Both the position numbers and the translations under genes were made by a program. DNA of 59,318 nt from Alphaproteobacteria bacterium (lineage in GTDB: Bacteria; Pseudomonadota; Alphaproteobacteria; Caulobacterales; Caulobacteraceae), in assembly GCA_025359785.1 (NCBI GenBank), contig JANYET010000071.1, positions 1 to 59,318 of the forward strand, given 5' to 3'. Shown here piece by piece: positions 11,082 through 19,281 of this stretch. Numbering within the stretch: position 1 is the first letter of the stretch; the number at the start of each line of letters is the position of its first letter. Below the pieces are notes generated by a model, which saw only the letters and a list, made by a program, of their open reading frames with translations, ran no database searches and was not told the DNA's origin.

Positions 11082-12862
11082 GGCTTGGCGCCCTTCAACG
11101 TATTTTGCCACGGCACGGGCATCGGATCGCGGCCACCCTCGGCGATGAAGCGGTCGATGCGGGCGCGCAGGACGGGCAGGGGCACGCTGCCCATCGACAG
11201 CACCGTGTCGTGGAAAGCGCGGATGTCGAACTTCGACCCCAGCGCCGTCTCCGCCTTCTCGCGGACCTCGAGGATCGCCATCATGCCCAGGTAGTAGCTG
11301 AGCGCCTGGCCGGGCCAGGAGATGTAGCGGTCGACCTCGATCTCGATGTCGTGGTCGGCGAGTGCTGTGTTGTCGTGCAGATAGGCGATGGCCTGGGCCC
11401 GGGTCCAACCCTTGTGGTGCAGGCCTGAATCGACCACCAAACGAGCGGCCCGCCACATCTGGAAGGTCAGCATGCCGAAGCGGTCGTAGGGGGTGTCGTA
11501 CATCCCCATCTCGACCCCTAGCCGCTCGCAGTAGAGCGCCCAGCCCTCGCCATAGGCCGAGATATAGACGTCGCGCCGAAAGTCCGGCAGGCCGTCCTGC
11601 TCCTCGGCCAGCCCGCCCTGCAGCGAATGGCCCGGCGCGCTCTCATGCATCGTCAACGCTGTCAGGGTGTAGAGCGGCCGCGACGGCAGGTCGTAGGTGT
11701 TCAGCAGGTAGGTTTTCGTGCCGCCTCGCGCCGAGGTGTAGAAGGGCGCGATATCCGGCGCGACGGGCTCGATCCCGAACCGGCTGCGCGGCAGCCAGCC
11801 GAAGTAGGAGGGCAGCTTGCCGTCCACCCGCTTGGCGATCCAGGCGGCGCGGTTCAGCAGATCCTGCGGGTCTTTCACATAGAACCTCGGGTCGGTCCGC
11901 AGGAACCGCAGGAAGGCCGGGAAGTCACCCTTGAACCCCGTCTCCTGCATCACGACCAGCATCTGGGCGTGAATCTTGGCGACTTCGGAAAGACCCAGCG
12001 TGTGGATCTGCTCCGGGGTCATGTCCAGGGTCGTGAATTCCTTGATCTGGGCCTGGTAATAGGCCTTGCCGTCCGGCAGGGCCTCGGCCGCCAGCACCTG
12101 CGTGGCATGCGGGATGTAGTCGGTGTCGAGGAACCTCAGCAGCTTGGCGTAAGCCGGCTGCACGGTGTGTTCGATGACCTGCTTGGCCTCGGCCTTCAGC
12201 GCCGCCTGCTCGGCCGGCGAGACCGAGCGCGGCATCTGCTGGAAGGGCTTCCAGAACAGGGTGTGCTCGGCGTCGGGCGCGTCGGCGACGATCGAGACCG
12301 ACTTGTCGCGTCCGACCAGGGTGGCCCTGGGCGGCGTGAAGCCGCGCGCCAGGCCGGCGCGCATATTCACCGTCTCGGCGTCGAACCAGGCCGGCACGCC
12401 GCGCATCTGGGCGATCCAGTTGCGGTAGTCCTTGGCGGTGTGAAAGGAGCGGCTGGCGGTGAAGCCGAGGTTCGACCAGAACTGCGAATCCGAGTTGAAC
12501 GGCTTCTCGTACTCGCGGAATTTCTGTTGATTGATCAGGGTGTTGAGCTGGTCCGTGTAGACCTCGTAGTTCACCGCCTCGTCCGGCGACAGGTCCGCCT
12601 CGGCGATCCCGTCCAGCTGTGCGCGCACATCGCGCCAGTGGTCCAGCCGGCGCATCTGGCTGGCGGCGTCGACGCTGGCGTGGCGGTCGGGCAGGGGCGC
12701 CTCGCCGCGCTCTGTTCCTGGGAACTCCGCCTCCCGCCAGGCCCACTCCGCCTTGTAGATCGCCTGGAATTTCGCGTCGGCGTCGCCGGGCTTGGCGTCC
12801 ACCGGCCCGGCGCCCAGGATCACGCCCGCGACCGCCGCCGCGGCCAGCCAGTTCAAACTCAT
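11078..12862 (-). CDS. Secreted DUF885 zinc-peptidase-like protein
   Basis: An exported protein of 594 residues in the DUF885 family. The signal peptide MSLNWLAAAAVAGVILGAGPVDA sets the start at 12862, behind GGAG; the frame extends further upstream but without export features. The metal-site motif HESAPGHSLQ (HExxxGH type), about residue 405, and the downstream EGWALYCERLG glutamate are intact, consistent with a zinc metallopeptidase-like fold. Members are usually periplasmic or lipoprotein; physiological substrates are unknown. First gene of an operon with the SDR. Confidence 0.85.
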   Translation of the reverse strand: MSLNWLAAAAVAGVILGAGPVDAKPGDADAKFQAIYKAEWAWREAEFPGTERGEAPLPDRHASVDAASQMRRLDHWRDVRAQLDGIAEADLSPDEAVNYEVYTDQLNTLINQQKFREYEKPFNSDSQFWSNLGFTASRSFHTAKDYRNWIAQMRGVPAWFDAETVNMRAGLARGFTPPRATLVGRDKSVSIVADAPDAEHTLFWKPFQQMPRSVSPAEQAALKAEAKQVIEHTVQPAYAKLLRFLDTDYIPHATQVLAAEALPDGKAYYQAQIKEFTTLDMTPEQIHTLGLSEVAKIHAQMLVVMQETGFKGDFPAFLRFLRTDPRFYVKDPQDLLNRAAWIAKRVDGKLPSYFGWLPRSRFGIEPVAPDIAPFYTSARGGTKTYLLNTYDLPSRPLYTLTALTMHESAPGHSLQGGLAEEQDGLPDFRRDVYISAYGEGWALYCERLGVEMGMYDTPYDRFGMLTFQMWRAARLVVDSGLHHKGWTRAQAIAYLHDNTALADHDIEIEVDRYISWPGQALSYYLGMMAILEVREKAETALGSKFDIRAFHDTVLSMGSVPLPVLRARIDRFIAEGGRDPMPVPWQNTLKGAKP

Positions 12863-13008
12863 CGCCTGCGCTCCGCTCGATGCCCTATGCCCTATGCCGC
12901 CCGAAGTCCTACGCTGACCGGCGGCCCGCGCGCCAGCCCGGCCTAGACAGGTCTTCCTACGCCGCGCGCGCTCGGGCAAGATGACGGCTCGTCCAAGGGA
13001 TATCGTCC

Positions 13009-13338
13009 ATGCGCAACCTGCTGCTCGCCGCCGCCCTCGGGGGCCTGCTCGCCCTCGCCACGCCTGTCGTCGCGGGCACCCTCGAGGAGGTCACCAGCCA
13101 CGGCATGGTCATCAGCCTCGGCGATATGGACCTCGTCGTGGTCTACACGCCCGATGGCAAGTTCACCGCCGCCGACGGCCAGGTCAGCGGGACCTGGAAG
13201 ATCGACGGCGACAAGCTCTGCACCACGTCGAACTTCGACCCGAACCTGACCTGTGTCGAATATCCTAAGGACAAGAAATCCGGCGACAGCTTCGAGGTGA
13301 CCAGCGCGCAGGGGACCGCGAAGATCAAGATTCGCTGA
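13009..13338 (+). CDS. Small secreted protein of unknown function
   Basis: 109 residues with a signal peptide (MRNLLLAAALGGLLALATPVVAG). The mature part is beta-rich (EEVTSHGMVISLGDMDLVVV, then GQVSGTWKIDGDKLCTTSNF), with two Cys (CTTS, TCVEY) that could form a disulfide, and ends in basic KIKIR. No family recognised; likely periplasmic. A short hairpin (GCCGCTC ... GAGCGGC, 13343-13359) follows the stop and may terminate it. Confidence 0.65.
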   Translation: MRNLLLAAALGGLLALATPVVAGTLEEVTSHGMVISLGDMDLVVVYTPDGKFTAADGQVSGTWKIDGDKLCTTSNFDPNLTCVEYPKDKKSGDSFEVTSAQGTAKIKIR

Positions 13339-13416
13339 CACCGCCGCTCGACGAGCGGCGTAATACCACTTATCGTCTGGATTGAAGTCTTTCGAAAGTT
13401 CAACCCCGAGGCGATC

Positions 13417-13872
13417 ATGACCCTGGCGGACCTCGATCTCAGTCCTACCGCGCACGCGGCGGCGGCGGCCCTGCTGGCGGCTCATCCCGACGTCGTCTTC
13501 ACCAGCGGCCGGCGCGACCTGGCCGCCCAGGCCCGTGCCATGGCCTCCAACGTGGTCCATAACCGCGATTGGATCGCCCAGACCTATACCGACACGTCCC
13601 AGCGCGCGGCGCTGCAGACCTGCGTCAACGGATGCGCCGCTGGCGCCGCCCAGGCGGTCTATGCCGCCGCCTTGCTCGACACCATGGATGGGTGGAACGA
13701 CCTTGCGCTGGCCCACGTCTCCAAGCATCTCTCCGGCGACGCCTTCGACGTCCAGCCGGTCGCCGGCCCGGCCGGCGAGGCGATCGAGGCCACGATCCGT
13801 GGTTTGCCCGGCCTCACCCGGTTCCTGGATCGCGAAGGCGGCCTGATCCGCTGGCACGCCCAGTTCGCCTGA
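13417..13872 (+). CDS. M15-like (D-Ala-D-Ala carboxypeptidase/endolysin-type) peptidase
   Basis: 151 residues without a signal peptide. The zinc-site pattern of the M15/VanY group is visible: SKHLSGDAFDV near residue 110 (His x6 Asp) and a last His in IRWHAQF at the C-terminus. The N-terminal TSGRRDLAAQARAMA is the conserved Arg region. A cytoplasmic enzyme of this size is typical of phage-derived endolysins, but no other phage gene is near. It probably acts on peptidoglycan peptides; this is inferred from the fold only. Confidence 0.65.
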   Translation: MTLADLDLSPTAHAAAAALLAAHPDVVFTSGRRDLAAQARAMASNVVHNRDWIAQTYTDTSQRAALQTCVNGCAAGAAQAVYAAALLDTMDGWNDLALAHVSKHLSGDAFDVQPVAGPAGEAIEATIRGLPGLTRFLDREGGLIRWHAQFA

Positions 13873-13971
13873 GGCGCTGCGGAGCGACTGCGCGGGCCCA
13901 GTGAGTCCGCCGACATTTCCTGGCCCCTTGGCCCGCGGGCCCTTATCAAGGCGCCGAACGGGAGTGTGTGA

Positions 13972-15051
13972 ATGTTCGGACGATGGGCGGGCCTGCTGTT
14001 GCTCCTGCTGGCGGGGCCAGCGGTCGCCGCGCCGACACCGGCCTTCCAGGCGGCTGTCGATGCCGCGGCGCTCCGCGGCTTTGCCGGCGAGATCGGGCTG
14101 AGCGACCGCACCGCGACCCTCGACCACCGCGCAGTGTCCGCACCCGGCCATCCGCATGCGACCGGCGAGGTCTGGCGCTGGGCCTCGGTCACCAAGCAGA
14201 TCACCGCGACGCTGGCGATGCAGGAGGTCGCCGCCGGCCACCTGTCGCTGGACGACACCGTAGCGGCCCGGCTCCCGGCCTTCGGTGGCGCGACCGGTGG
14301 CCAGATCACCCTGCGCATGCTGCTGCAGCACACTTCCGGCCTGCCCAACCCCGACGATACCGGGGCGGCCGACGACAAGCAGATGCCGGCCTTCTATCGT
14401 CGCCCCCGCCTAGGATCGGGCCGCGCGTCGGACGCCCTGGGCTATTGCGCCGGCAAGCCGAAGGCCCCGCCGGGCGCGGGCTTCGCCTACAACAACTGCG
14501 ATTTCATCGTGCTGGGCGCCATCCTCGAACGCTCTAGCGGCAAGCCGTTCGCCGCGCTGGTCCAGGGGCGGATCGCCGGTCCTCTGGGCCTGCGGTCGCT
14601 GAAGGTGGCCACCGGAACGGGCGAGCCCGCCACCGTCAGGGGGCGGCTGGACGCGGCGACGCCGGAGCCCGCCTTCCATCTGGCGACCTTCGGCGCGAGC
14701 GGCGCGGTCTACGGCACGGCGGCCGATCTGCTGGCGTTCGACCGCGGCCTGCTCAGCGGCCGGCTTCTCGACGCCAAAGCGACCGCGACGGCCTGGGCGG
14801 GGGACCCCAGGCTCGGCTACGTCGCGCTTGGCGTCTGGGCGTTTCCAGCGACCCTGCGCGGCTGCGCGGGCGAGGTGCGGCTGGTCGAACGCCGCGGCGA
14901 GATCGGCGGCGTCGAGGTGCGCAACATCCTGGCCCCGGACCTGGGACGCGCCCTGGTGGTCTTCGCCGACCGCTCAGACCTCGACTTTGGCGAGATCTGG
15001 CAGGGCAAGGGCCTCTCCTTCGATCTCGCCAGCGCCGCCTTCTGCGCCTGA
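13972..15051 (+). CDS. Exported beta-lactamase-family (class C-like) serine hydrolase
   Basis: A 359-residue penicillin-binding-protein/AmpC-fold hydrolase with a signal peptide (MFGRWAGLLLLLLAGPAVAAP). The nucleophile motif SVTK is near residue 74 and the second motif YNN (FAYNNCDF) near 168; no clear KTG is visible near the C-terminus. Such proteins are usually esterases or D-aminopeptidases rather than true lactamases. Neighbours are also envelope hydrolases. No operon partner; the DyP operon converges on it. Confidence 0.75.
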   Translation: MFGRWAGLLLLLLAGPAVAAPTPAFQAAVDAAALRGFAGEIGLSDRTATLDHRAVSAPGHPHATGEVWRWASVTKQITATLAMQEVAAGHLSLDDTVAARLPAFGGATGGQITLRMLLQHTSGLPNPDDTGAADDKQMPAFYRRPRLGSGRASDALGYCAGKPKAPPGAGFAYNNCDFIVLGAILERSSGKPFAALVQGRIAGPLGLRSLKVATGTGEPATVRGRLDAATPEPAFHLATFGASGAVYGTAADLLAFDRGLLSGRLLDAKATATAWAGDPRLGYVALGVWAFPATLRGCAGEVRLVERRGEIGGVEVRNILAPDLGRALVVFADRSDLDFGEIWQGKGLSFDLASAAFCA

Positions 15052-15107
15052 ATTCGGCCACTGGCGCCAGACTGCCCCCATCCGGCTCTGCCCCATTGGG
15101 CGCGGGC

Positions 15108-16727
15108 TCAGGTCGGATCGACCGTTCCCATGGCGATCATCCGCACGGCGTTGAGACTGGGCAGGAAGAAATAATCGCCGCCGCGGGTGGTCACGAAGGC
15201 TGGCAGGTCCGCAGCGATCACCGGGACCGCGTTCGCAGGCCCGGCGGGGATCATGTGCTTGGTGGCCTGCGCGCGGTGGCCGACCAGCGGGCAGGTGTCG
15301 TTGCCCGCCTCGAAATCCAGGCCGTAGCTCATCCACTGCTGCTGCACGAACTCGAACTGGCGGAAGATGCTCGAACAGACCGCCATGAACACCACGCCCT
15401 TCTGTCCGTCCGGATCGACGTAGGGCAGGCCGCGCCTCAGGATTCGCCGGCGGTTGGTGAGCGTGCTGGCGCCCTGCGTGGCGCTGAGCACGGGATCGAG
15501 CATGTCGCGGGGGTTGGCGCGGCGGATGTGGGCGCCGAACGGGCATTTTCCGCCATCGAGATCGTCGCCGTACCGAAAGCCGGTCAGCATCTTGGCATAG
15601 GCGGCCAGCCGCTGCTGTTCGGCGCTGTCGCGGGGCTTGCGCAGCGCGATCTCCAGGCAGTCGGCGTACTGCGCCATGATTGTCTGATGCTCGGCCCAGG
15701 TCTGCGCGACGATCAGCGGGACACCGGAACGCCACCGTCCGACGATCTTGGCGCGCACGGTCTCGCTGGCCTCGGTGGCGTCCGCCACGCCGGTCGCCCG
15801 CATCCAGATCTCGGCCTGCGCCGCGACGTAGCCCTCGAACGCCTCGACGTCCTGGCGCAGCTTTCGCCACACCATGAAGGTGCCGTTGCGGGTGAGGCCG
15901 CGCGGAAACGCCGCGACCGGGAATTCCTGGCCTTCATCGACGTGGCCCAGGATGAATTCCCCGGTTTCCAGCGCGCTCCAGCTGGTGGCCTCGTCATAGG
16001 GCCCCTCGGCGATCTTGCCGCCGCCGATCGCCGCCAGCGCCTCGGCCCCGGGCCCGAACTGGCCGCGGAACACCGGGTCGCTGATCCCGTCGGTGAAGCC
16101 GAAGTGCTCGCGCGGCGTCGGGATCATCGCGTCGTCCGGACCGGCGTCCATGATCGCCGAGCAGTCCTGCCAGCCGCCCGCGCCGTCCGCGCCATGGCCG
16201 GTCAGCAGGGCCACGCCGCCGCTGGTCTCGGCCAGGCCGGTCAGCCATCGGGTCCACTCATCGAGGATCGCCAGCGGGGTCCCGTCGGGGTTCGCGCCCA
16301 CGCTCAGGGAAATCCAGATGTGGACCGGCGCGGGTTTGCCCCCGACCTGCCAGAGCGGGTCCCAGCGCTCGGGCGCGCTCGGGCCCACGTCGCCCAGGAT
16401 GTCGGCGCGGCAGCTCATGCCGTCGATGAACTCGTCCGGCAGCATGCGCAGCGTCCGGGTCGGCAGATCCAGCGCGTGCAGCCCCAGGAAGGTGAAGCCG
16501 AGGTTGAGCGTGATCGCCGGCTTGCGCACCACCGATCGGCCGTCGGCGGTCTCGAACCGCTCCCAGGGCTCGGCGGAGGTGATCCGCGGCCGCACGCCCT
16601 GCACGAAGCGCCGGCCGGCGGCGGCCTCGCCGATCGTGAAGAACAGGTGGCGGGTATGCGGGAAGCCAAAGCGGCCATAGGGCCGATGGATGTTGCCCTG
16701 GATGTCGGCGAGGTCGAGCCCGGTCAT
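15108..16727 (-). CDS. DyP-type heme peroxidase
   Basis: A 539-residue dye-decolorizing peroxidase. The GxxDG motif is GFTDGISDP (about residue 205) with the distal Asp; the proximal-His region reads CPFGAHIRRANPR (about 385), as in the longer class C/D enzymes. The start DLADIQGNIHRPYGRF is typical of that group. It has no signal peptide and no encapsulin-targeting tail that I can recognise. The start at 16727 overlaps the upstream gene's stop by four bases (ATGA), and that gene overlaps the one before it, so all three are one operon. It would oxidise substrates with H2O2 in the cytoplasm or at the membrane face via its partners. Confidence 0.93.
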   Translation of the reverse strand: MTGLDLADIQGNIHRPYGRFGFPHTRHLFFTIGEAAAGRRFVQGVRPRITSAEPWERFETADGRSVVRKPAITLNLGFTFLGLHALDLPTRTLRMLPDEFIDGMSCRADILGDVGPSAPERWDPLWQVGGKPAPVHIWISLSVGANPDGTPLAILDEWTRWLTGLAETSGGVALLTGHGADGAGGWQDCSAIMDAGPDDAMIPTPREHFGFTDGISDPVFRGQFGPGAEALAAIGGGKIAEGPYDEATSWSALETGEFILGHVDEGQEFPVAAFPRGLTRNGTFMVWRKLRQDVEAFEGYVAAQAEIWMRATGVADATEASETVRAKIVGRWRSGVPLIVAQTWAEHQTIMAQYADCLEIALRKPRDSAEQQRLAAYAKMLTGFRYGDDLDGGKCPFGAHIRRANPRDMLDPVLSATQGASTLTNRRRILRRGLPYVDPDGQKGVVFMAVCSSIFRQFEFVQQQWMSYGLDFEAGNDTCPLVGHRAQATKHMIPAGPANAVPVIAADLPAFVTTRGGDYFFLPSLNAVRMIAMGTVDPT

Positions 16728-17737
16728 CGCGGCCACGCCACGTCGGGGCCGCGGATCTCGCCGGCCGCCTGGGTCGGCTGCGGCTCGGCGGGCCGGACCG
16801 CGCCGAGGAAGCCGCCGAAGCGGGTGTGCAGGTCGTCGTCGTTCAGGCCCTGCGCCTCGATGGCGAACCGGGTGAACTGCTGCTGCAGGAACAGCGCCTT
16901 GAGCACCGAGGGCAGGTCGGACCCCGGCGCCGTGGGGAACGGCCGCGCGCCAGCCTGCATCACCGCGCGGTAGAGGCCGTAGACGCAGAGCCCGGCCAGG
17001 GCGAGCAGGGCCGGTAGGGCGAGCCACGCCCACCGCGCCGCGGCCGCGCAGACGTCGGCCAGGCCGCCCGTGACGCCAGTCAGGGCCAGGACGCCGTGCA
17101 ATGCGGTCGCGGCGAGCCAGCCGGCGGCCACGGACCCCACGACGATCAGCGGCGCCAGCGGGAGTTTCAGGTCCGAGGCCTTCAGGCCATCGGCCCAATA
17201 GTCGTTGAACGGCATGGTGGTCTCGACCTGACAGCGCCGGATGTAGGCCTCGAAGGCCTCGGCCGTTTCGATCCCGTCGAAGCCTTCGCAGTGCCCGAAA
17301 ATCTGCTCCAGATCATGCCGCATGGTCGCCCACAGCGCGGCGGCATAGGCGCCTAGGGGATTGTCATCTGTCTGGCCGTCGAGATCGGCGGCGAACACCA
17401 GATAGGGCGCGGGCAGCCGGTCCACCGGCTGCGGCGTCAGCGGGTTGGTCTTGCGCACCAGCGCCCAGAGCGCGTCGCCCGACACCCGGCCGTTGAACGC
17501 CGGGCCATCGACGATCACAAAGCGCGCCAGGTGGTTCAGCGTGTTGCGCGCCAGCGGCGAAGGCCAGGCGTCGGCGGGCGAGGCCTGCGTCTGCCGCCCG
17601 GTCGGGATCAGCGCCAGTTTCTGGGCGAGCAGCTGGCGGTGCGAGCGGGTGCGCCCGACCACGGGATCGATCATCCCGCCGGTGCGGATCGGCGCGAACA
17701 CGGTCAGGAAGTAGTGGCCGCCATCAAGGTTGGGCAT
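16724..17737 (-). CDS. Membrane-anchored protein of unknown function, DyP operon middle gene
   Basis: 337 residues. The first ~200 are soluble, with a beta-alpha pattern (HYFLTVFAPIRTG, LARFVIVDGPAF, PYLVFAADLDGQTD, FEAYIRRCQVETTMPFNDYW) suggestive of a ferredoxin-like fold, the fold DyPs use. Then come two membrane helices (LIVVGSVAAGWLAATALHGV; WLALPALLALAGLCVYGLY) and a ~75-residue tail. It overlaps the upstream gene by 14 bp and the peroxidase gene by 4 bp. I do not recognise a named family. It is probably a membrane platform or redox partner for the peroxidase; that is inference from gene order. Confidence 0.75.
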   Translation of the reverse strand: MPNLDGGHYFLTVFAPIRTGGMIDPVVGRTRSHRQLLAQKLALIPTGRQTQASPADAWPSPLARNTLNHLARFVIVDGPAFNGRVSGDALWALVRKTNPLTPQPVDRLPAPYLVFAADLDGQTDDNPLGAYAAALWATMRHDLEQIFGHCEGFDGIETAEAFEAYIRRCQVETTMPFNDYWADGLKASDLKLPLAPLIVVGSVAAGWLAATALHGVLALTGVTGGLADVCAAAARWAWLALPALLALAGLCVYGLYRAVMQAGARPFPTAPGSDLPSVLKALFLQQQFTRFAIEAQGLNDDDLHTRFGGFLGAVRPAEPQPTQAAGEIRGPDVAWPR

Positions 17738-18410
17738 GAACCCTCCCCAGGGTCTCGGCCGGACGGGCGGCCAGCTGGGCGATGAACTCGCGCCGCGCCG
17801 CGTCGGCCTTGCGCGTCGCCACCGAAGCGATCGGCGCATAGCCCGGGGCGGCCAGCGAATTGGCCAGCCGGCCCAGCGCGGCCCGATAGCCCGCGGCGAA
17901 GGCGGCAACGTCGCCCGCCCGGTGCAACTCGCCCAGGGCCAGCATCTCGCGGCGCACCCGCAACGCCGCCTTGATGTCGCGCTGCGCCGAGCCGGGCGTG
18001 GCGTTGTAGTAATAGCCGGTCTCGATCTGGTTGGCGGTGATGTAGTCCTTGAAGGTCGAGATCGGGATCGAGTGCGGGTACTTGGTGCTGGCATACCAGA
18101 ACATGTCGAGGCCGCCGGGAATCCCGTCGGCGAAGGCGTCGATATACTGGTCCCAGGTGCCGTTGAAATTCGACAGGAACAGCATGTAGTCGTTGTCGAG
18201 CTGGGGCTTGCCCTGGCCCAGGTCCGGCCACTGGTCGCGCCGGATGATCACCCAGCGCGCGAAATGGATCAGTTTCAGGCCCAACAGCCCGGCCAGCCGG
18301 GACGGCAGCGCGCGCGCCGCCATGAAGATCAGCACCTGGACCCACGTGCGCCCCGGCGCCATCGGCGTGAGCACGTTCATCGCATAGGCCTTGCCGGCAA
18401 TGTTGGACAT
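17724..18410 (-). CDS. Conserved protein of unknown function, first gene of DyP operon
   Basis: 228 residues; start at 18410 behind GGGAGG. A hydrophobic, basic stretch near the N-terminus (~25-55) is followed by HFARWVIIRRDQWP, then LLF-type strand and YMLFLSNFNGTWDQYIDAFAD, GGLDMFWYASTKYP, and FKDYITANQIETGYYYNATP. The last 70 residues are helical and Ala/Arg-rich. The 'SNFNGTWDQYIDAF' block looks like a conserved motif of a ferredoxin-like or dimeric alpha-beta barrel protein, but I cannot name it. It leads the operon and overlaps the middle gene by 14 bp, so its product is expected in stoichiometric relation with the peroxidase. Confidence 0.75.
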   Translation of the reverse strand: MSNIAGKAYAMNVLTPMAPGRTWVQVLIFMAARALPSRLAGLLGLKLIHFARWVIIRRDQWPDLGQGKPQLDNDYMLFLSNFNGTWDQYIDAFADGIPGGLDMFWYASTKYPHSIPISTFKDYITANQIETGYYYNATPGSAQRDIKAALRVRREMLALGELHRAGDVAAFAAGYRAALGRLANSLAAPGYAPIASVATRKADAARREFIAQLAARPAETLGRVHAQP

Positions 18411-18791
18411 GCGGCCTCCCACCGGCACTCTGGTCGCATTGCCGCCGCCCCGCAACCTGGAGTTGGCGACGGCGGATGGGCGCCGCCGCAACGCCAAAGT
18501 TGGCTCCGTCGCAAGAGAGTCCCGGCCTCCCCTAAAAGGCCCGCGCTCAGCCGCGCGAACCCGTCCAGACTTGAGAAACACCCGGGCCCGCGAGCCCAGG
18601 CCCGCAAGTCCAACCGGGCAGAATAAGGCCGGCGCCCGCCACCGCCAAAGACTCTATGTTCATGAATTGTTTCACTAGGGTCATCAGCGGGGCGGAGCTG
18701 CTCTGGATCTGCGAGGCGTAGTGTCTCTGTTTGAAATCTGTCCGGATTGACGAGCATTTCGCCCGCGCCGCGTCGCGACTATGCTGGCTGC
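18411..18791. other. Intergenic region between divergent units, little recognisable
   Basis: About 380 bp upstream of the DyP operon (minus) and of a 68-residue gene (plus). It must hold the DyP promoter. I see no clear operator, RNA or conserved frame; only a short, unconvincing 21-codon frame around 18658-18721. Confidence 0.4.
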
Positions 18792-18998
18792 ATGAAGCGG
18801 CCAGAGCCCAGCTTGCGAGAGCAGTTGCTAGACGCCCGACGCAATCTCCGACGCCAGATCGATGTGATGCGGGCGGGGCCGGTCTCCATGGGGCACGGCG
18901 GCGGCTTGGTCGATTTCAGCAACCAGATCGCCGATCTCTCCGAACAGCTCCGCGAGGTCGAGGACGGTTTAGCCAACCTGGGACCGCCCGCCACCTAA
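18792..18998 (+). CDS. Small helical protein (68 aa), hypothetical
   Basis: Two charged helical segments (SLREQLLDARRNLRRQIDVM and DFSNQIADLSEQLREVEDGL) joined by a Gly-rich turn (GPVSMGHGGG); an antiparallel coiled coil is likely. Codon bias fits a real gene. No SD is obvious. No family name recognised. Confidence 0.5.
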   Translation: MKRPEPSLREQLLDARRNLRRQIDVMRAGPVSMGHGGGLVDFSNQIADLSEQLREVEDGLANLGPPAT

Positions 18999-18999
18999 G

Positions 19000-19130
19000 G
19001 GTCCCCAAGGCGAGAAGCGCCCCTGCGACGCCTTCGGGGCGATCCATAGCGCCGTCGCCGGAACGGAGCGCGCCGGTACGATCGCCCCGGCGACCCTGCG
19101 CGATTTCGACGAAACCTGCCTGGCCGTCAT
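19000..19130 (+). pseudogene. N-terminal fragment of a HigA/NadS-type HTH antitoxin
   Basis: A frame without a start codon reads DAFGAIHSAVAGTERAGTIA followed by PATLRDFDETCLA. This matches what I know of the N-terminus of XRE antitoxins in RelE/HigB-type pairs (xxFEAIHxxAxGLxRAGxIDxxTMRxFDxxCL). After it the frame goes on without the expected helix-turn-helix (SQxxFAxYLNxS) and ends at a stop at 19213-19215. No toxin gene is adjacent. I read it as decayed. Confidence 0.45.
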
Positions 19131-19196
19131 CGGTCAGAGGGTTGAAACGGTGCGGGGCGGTTTGAGCGCTCGGAGCTTGGCGCGCATCCGGCGTTT

Positions 19197-19213
19197 ACTT
19201 GCAATACGATACT
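19197..19213 (+). promoter_or_regulatory. Cluster motif site 1, upstream of acyl-CoA ligase
   Basis: ACTTGCAATACGATACT, 68 bp before the TTG start at 19282. One of nine related 17-mers (consensus ACTTGCATAACAAGACC) found in promoter regions of the 19-40 kb block. Confidence 0.55.
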
Positions 19214-19281
19214 GACTGTGCGAGCTCTGGATCGGGTCGGATTGCCGGCCCGTGGTCATGGCGTCCCGCAGGAGACGAGCT

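Noticed and set aside
13417..13872. Prophage remnant
   Set aside because: One endolysin-like peptidase without any integrase, capsid or tail gene around it is not enough.
15096..16973. Long open frame on the plus strand opposite the DyP genes
   Set aside because: The opposite strand of GC-rich coding DNA commonly stays open. The translation is Arg/Ala/Gly-rich without domains, and the minus strand encodes a clear peroxidase.
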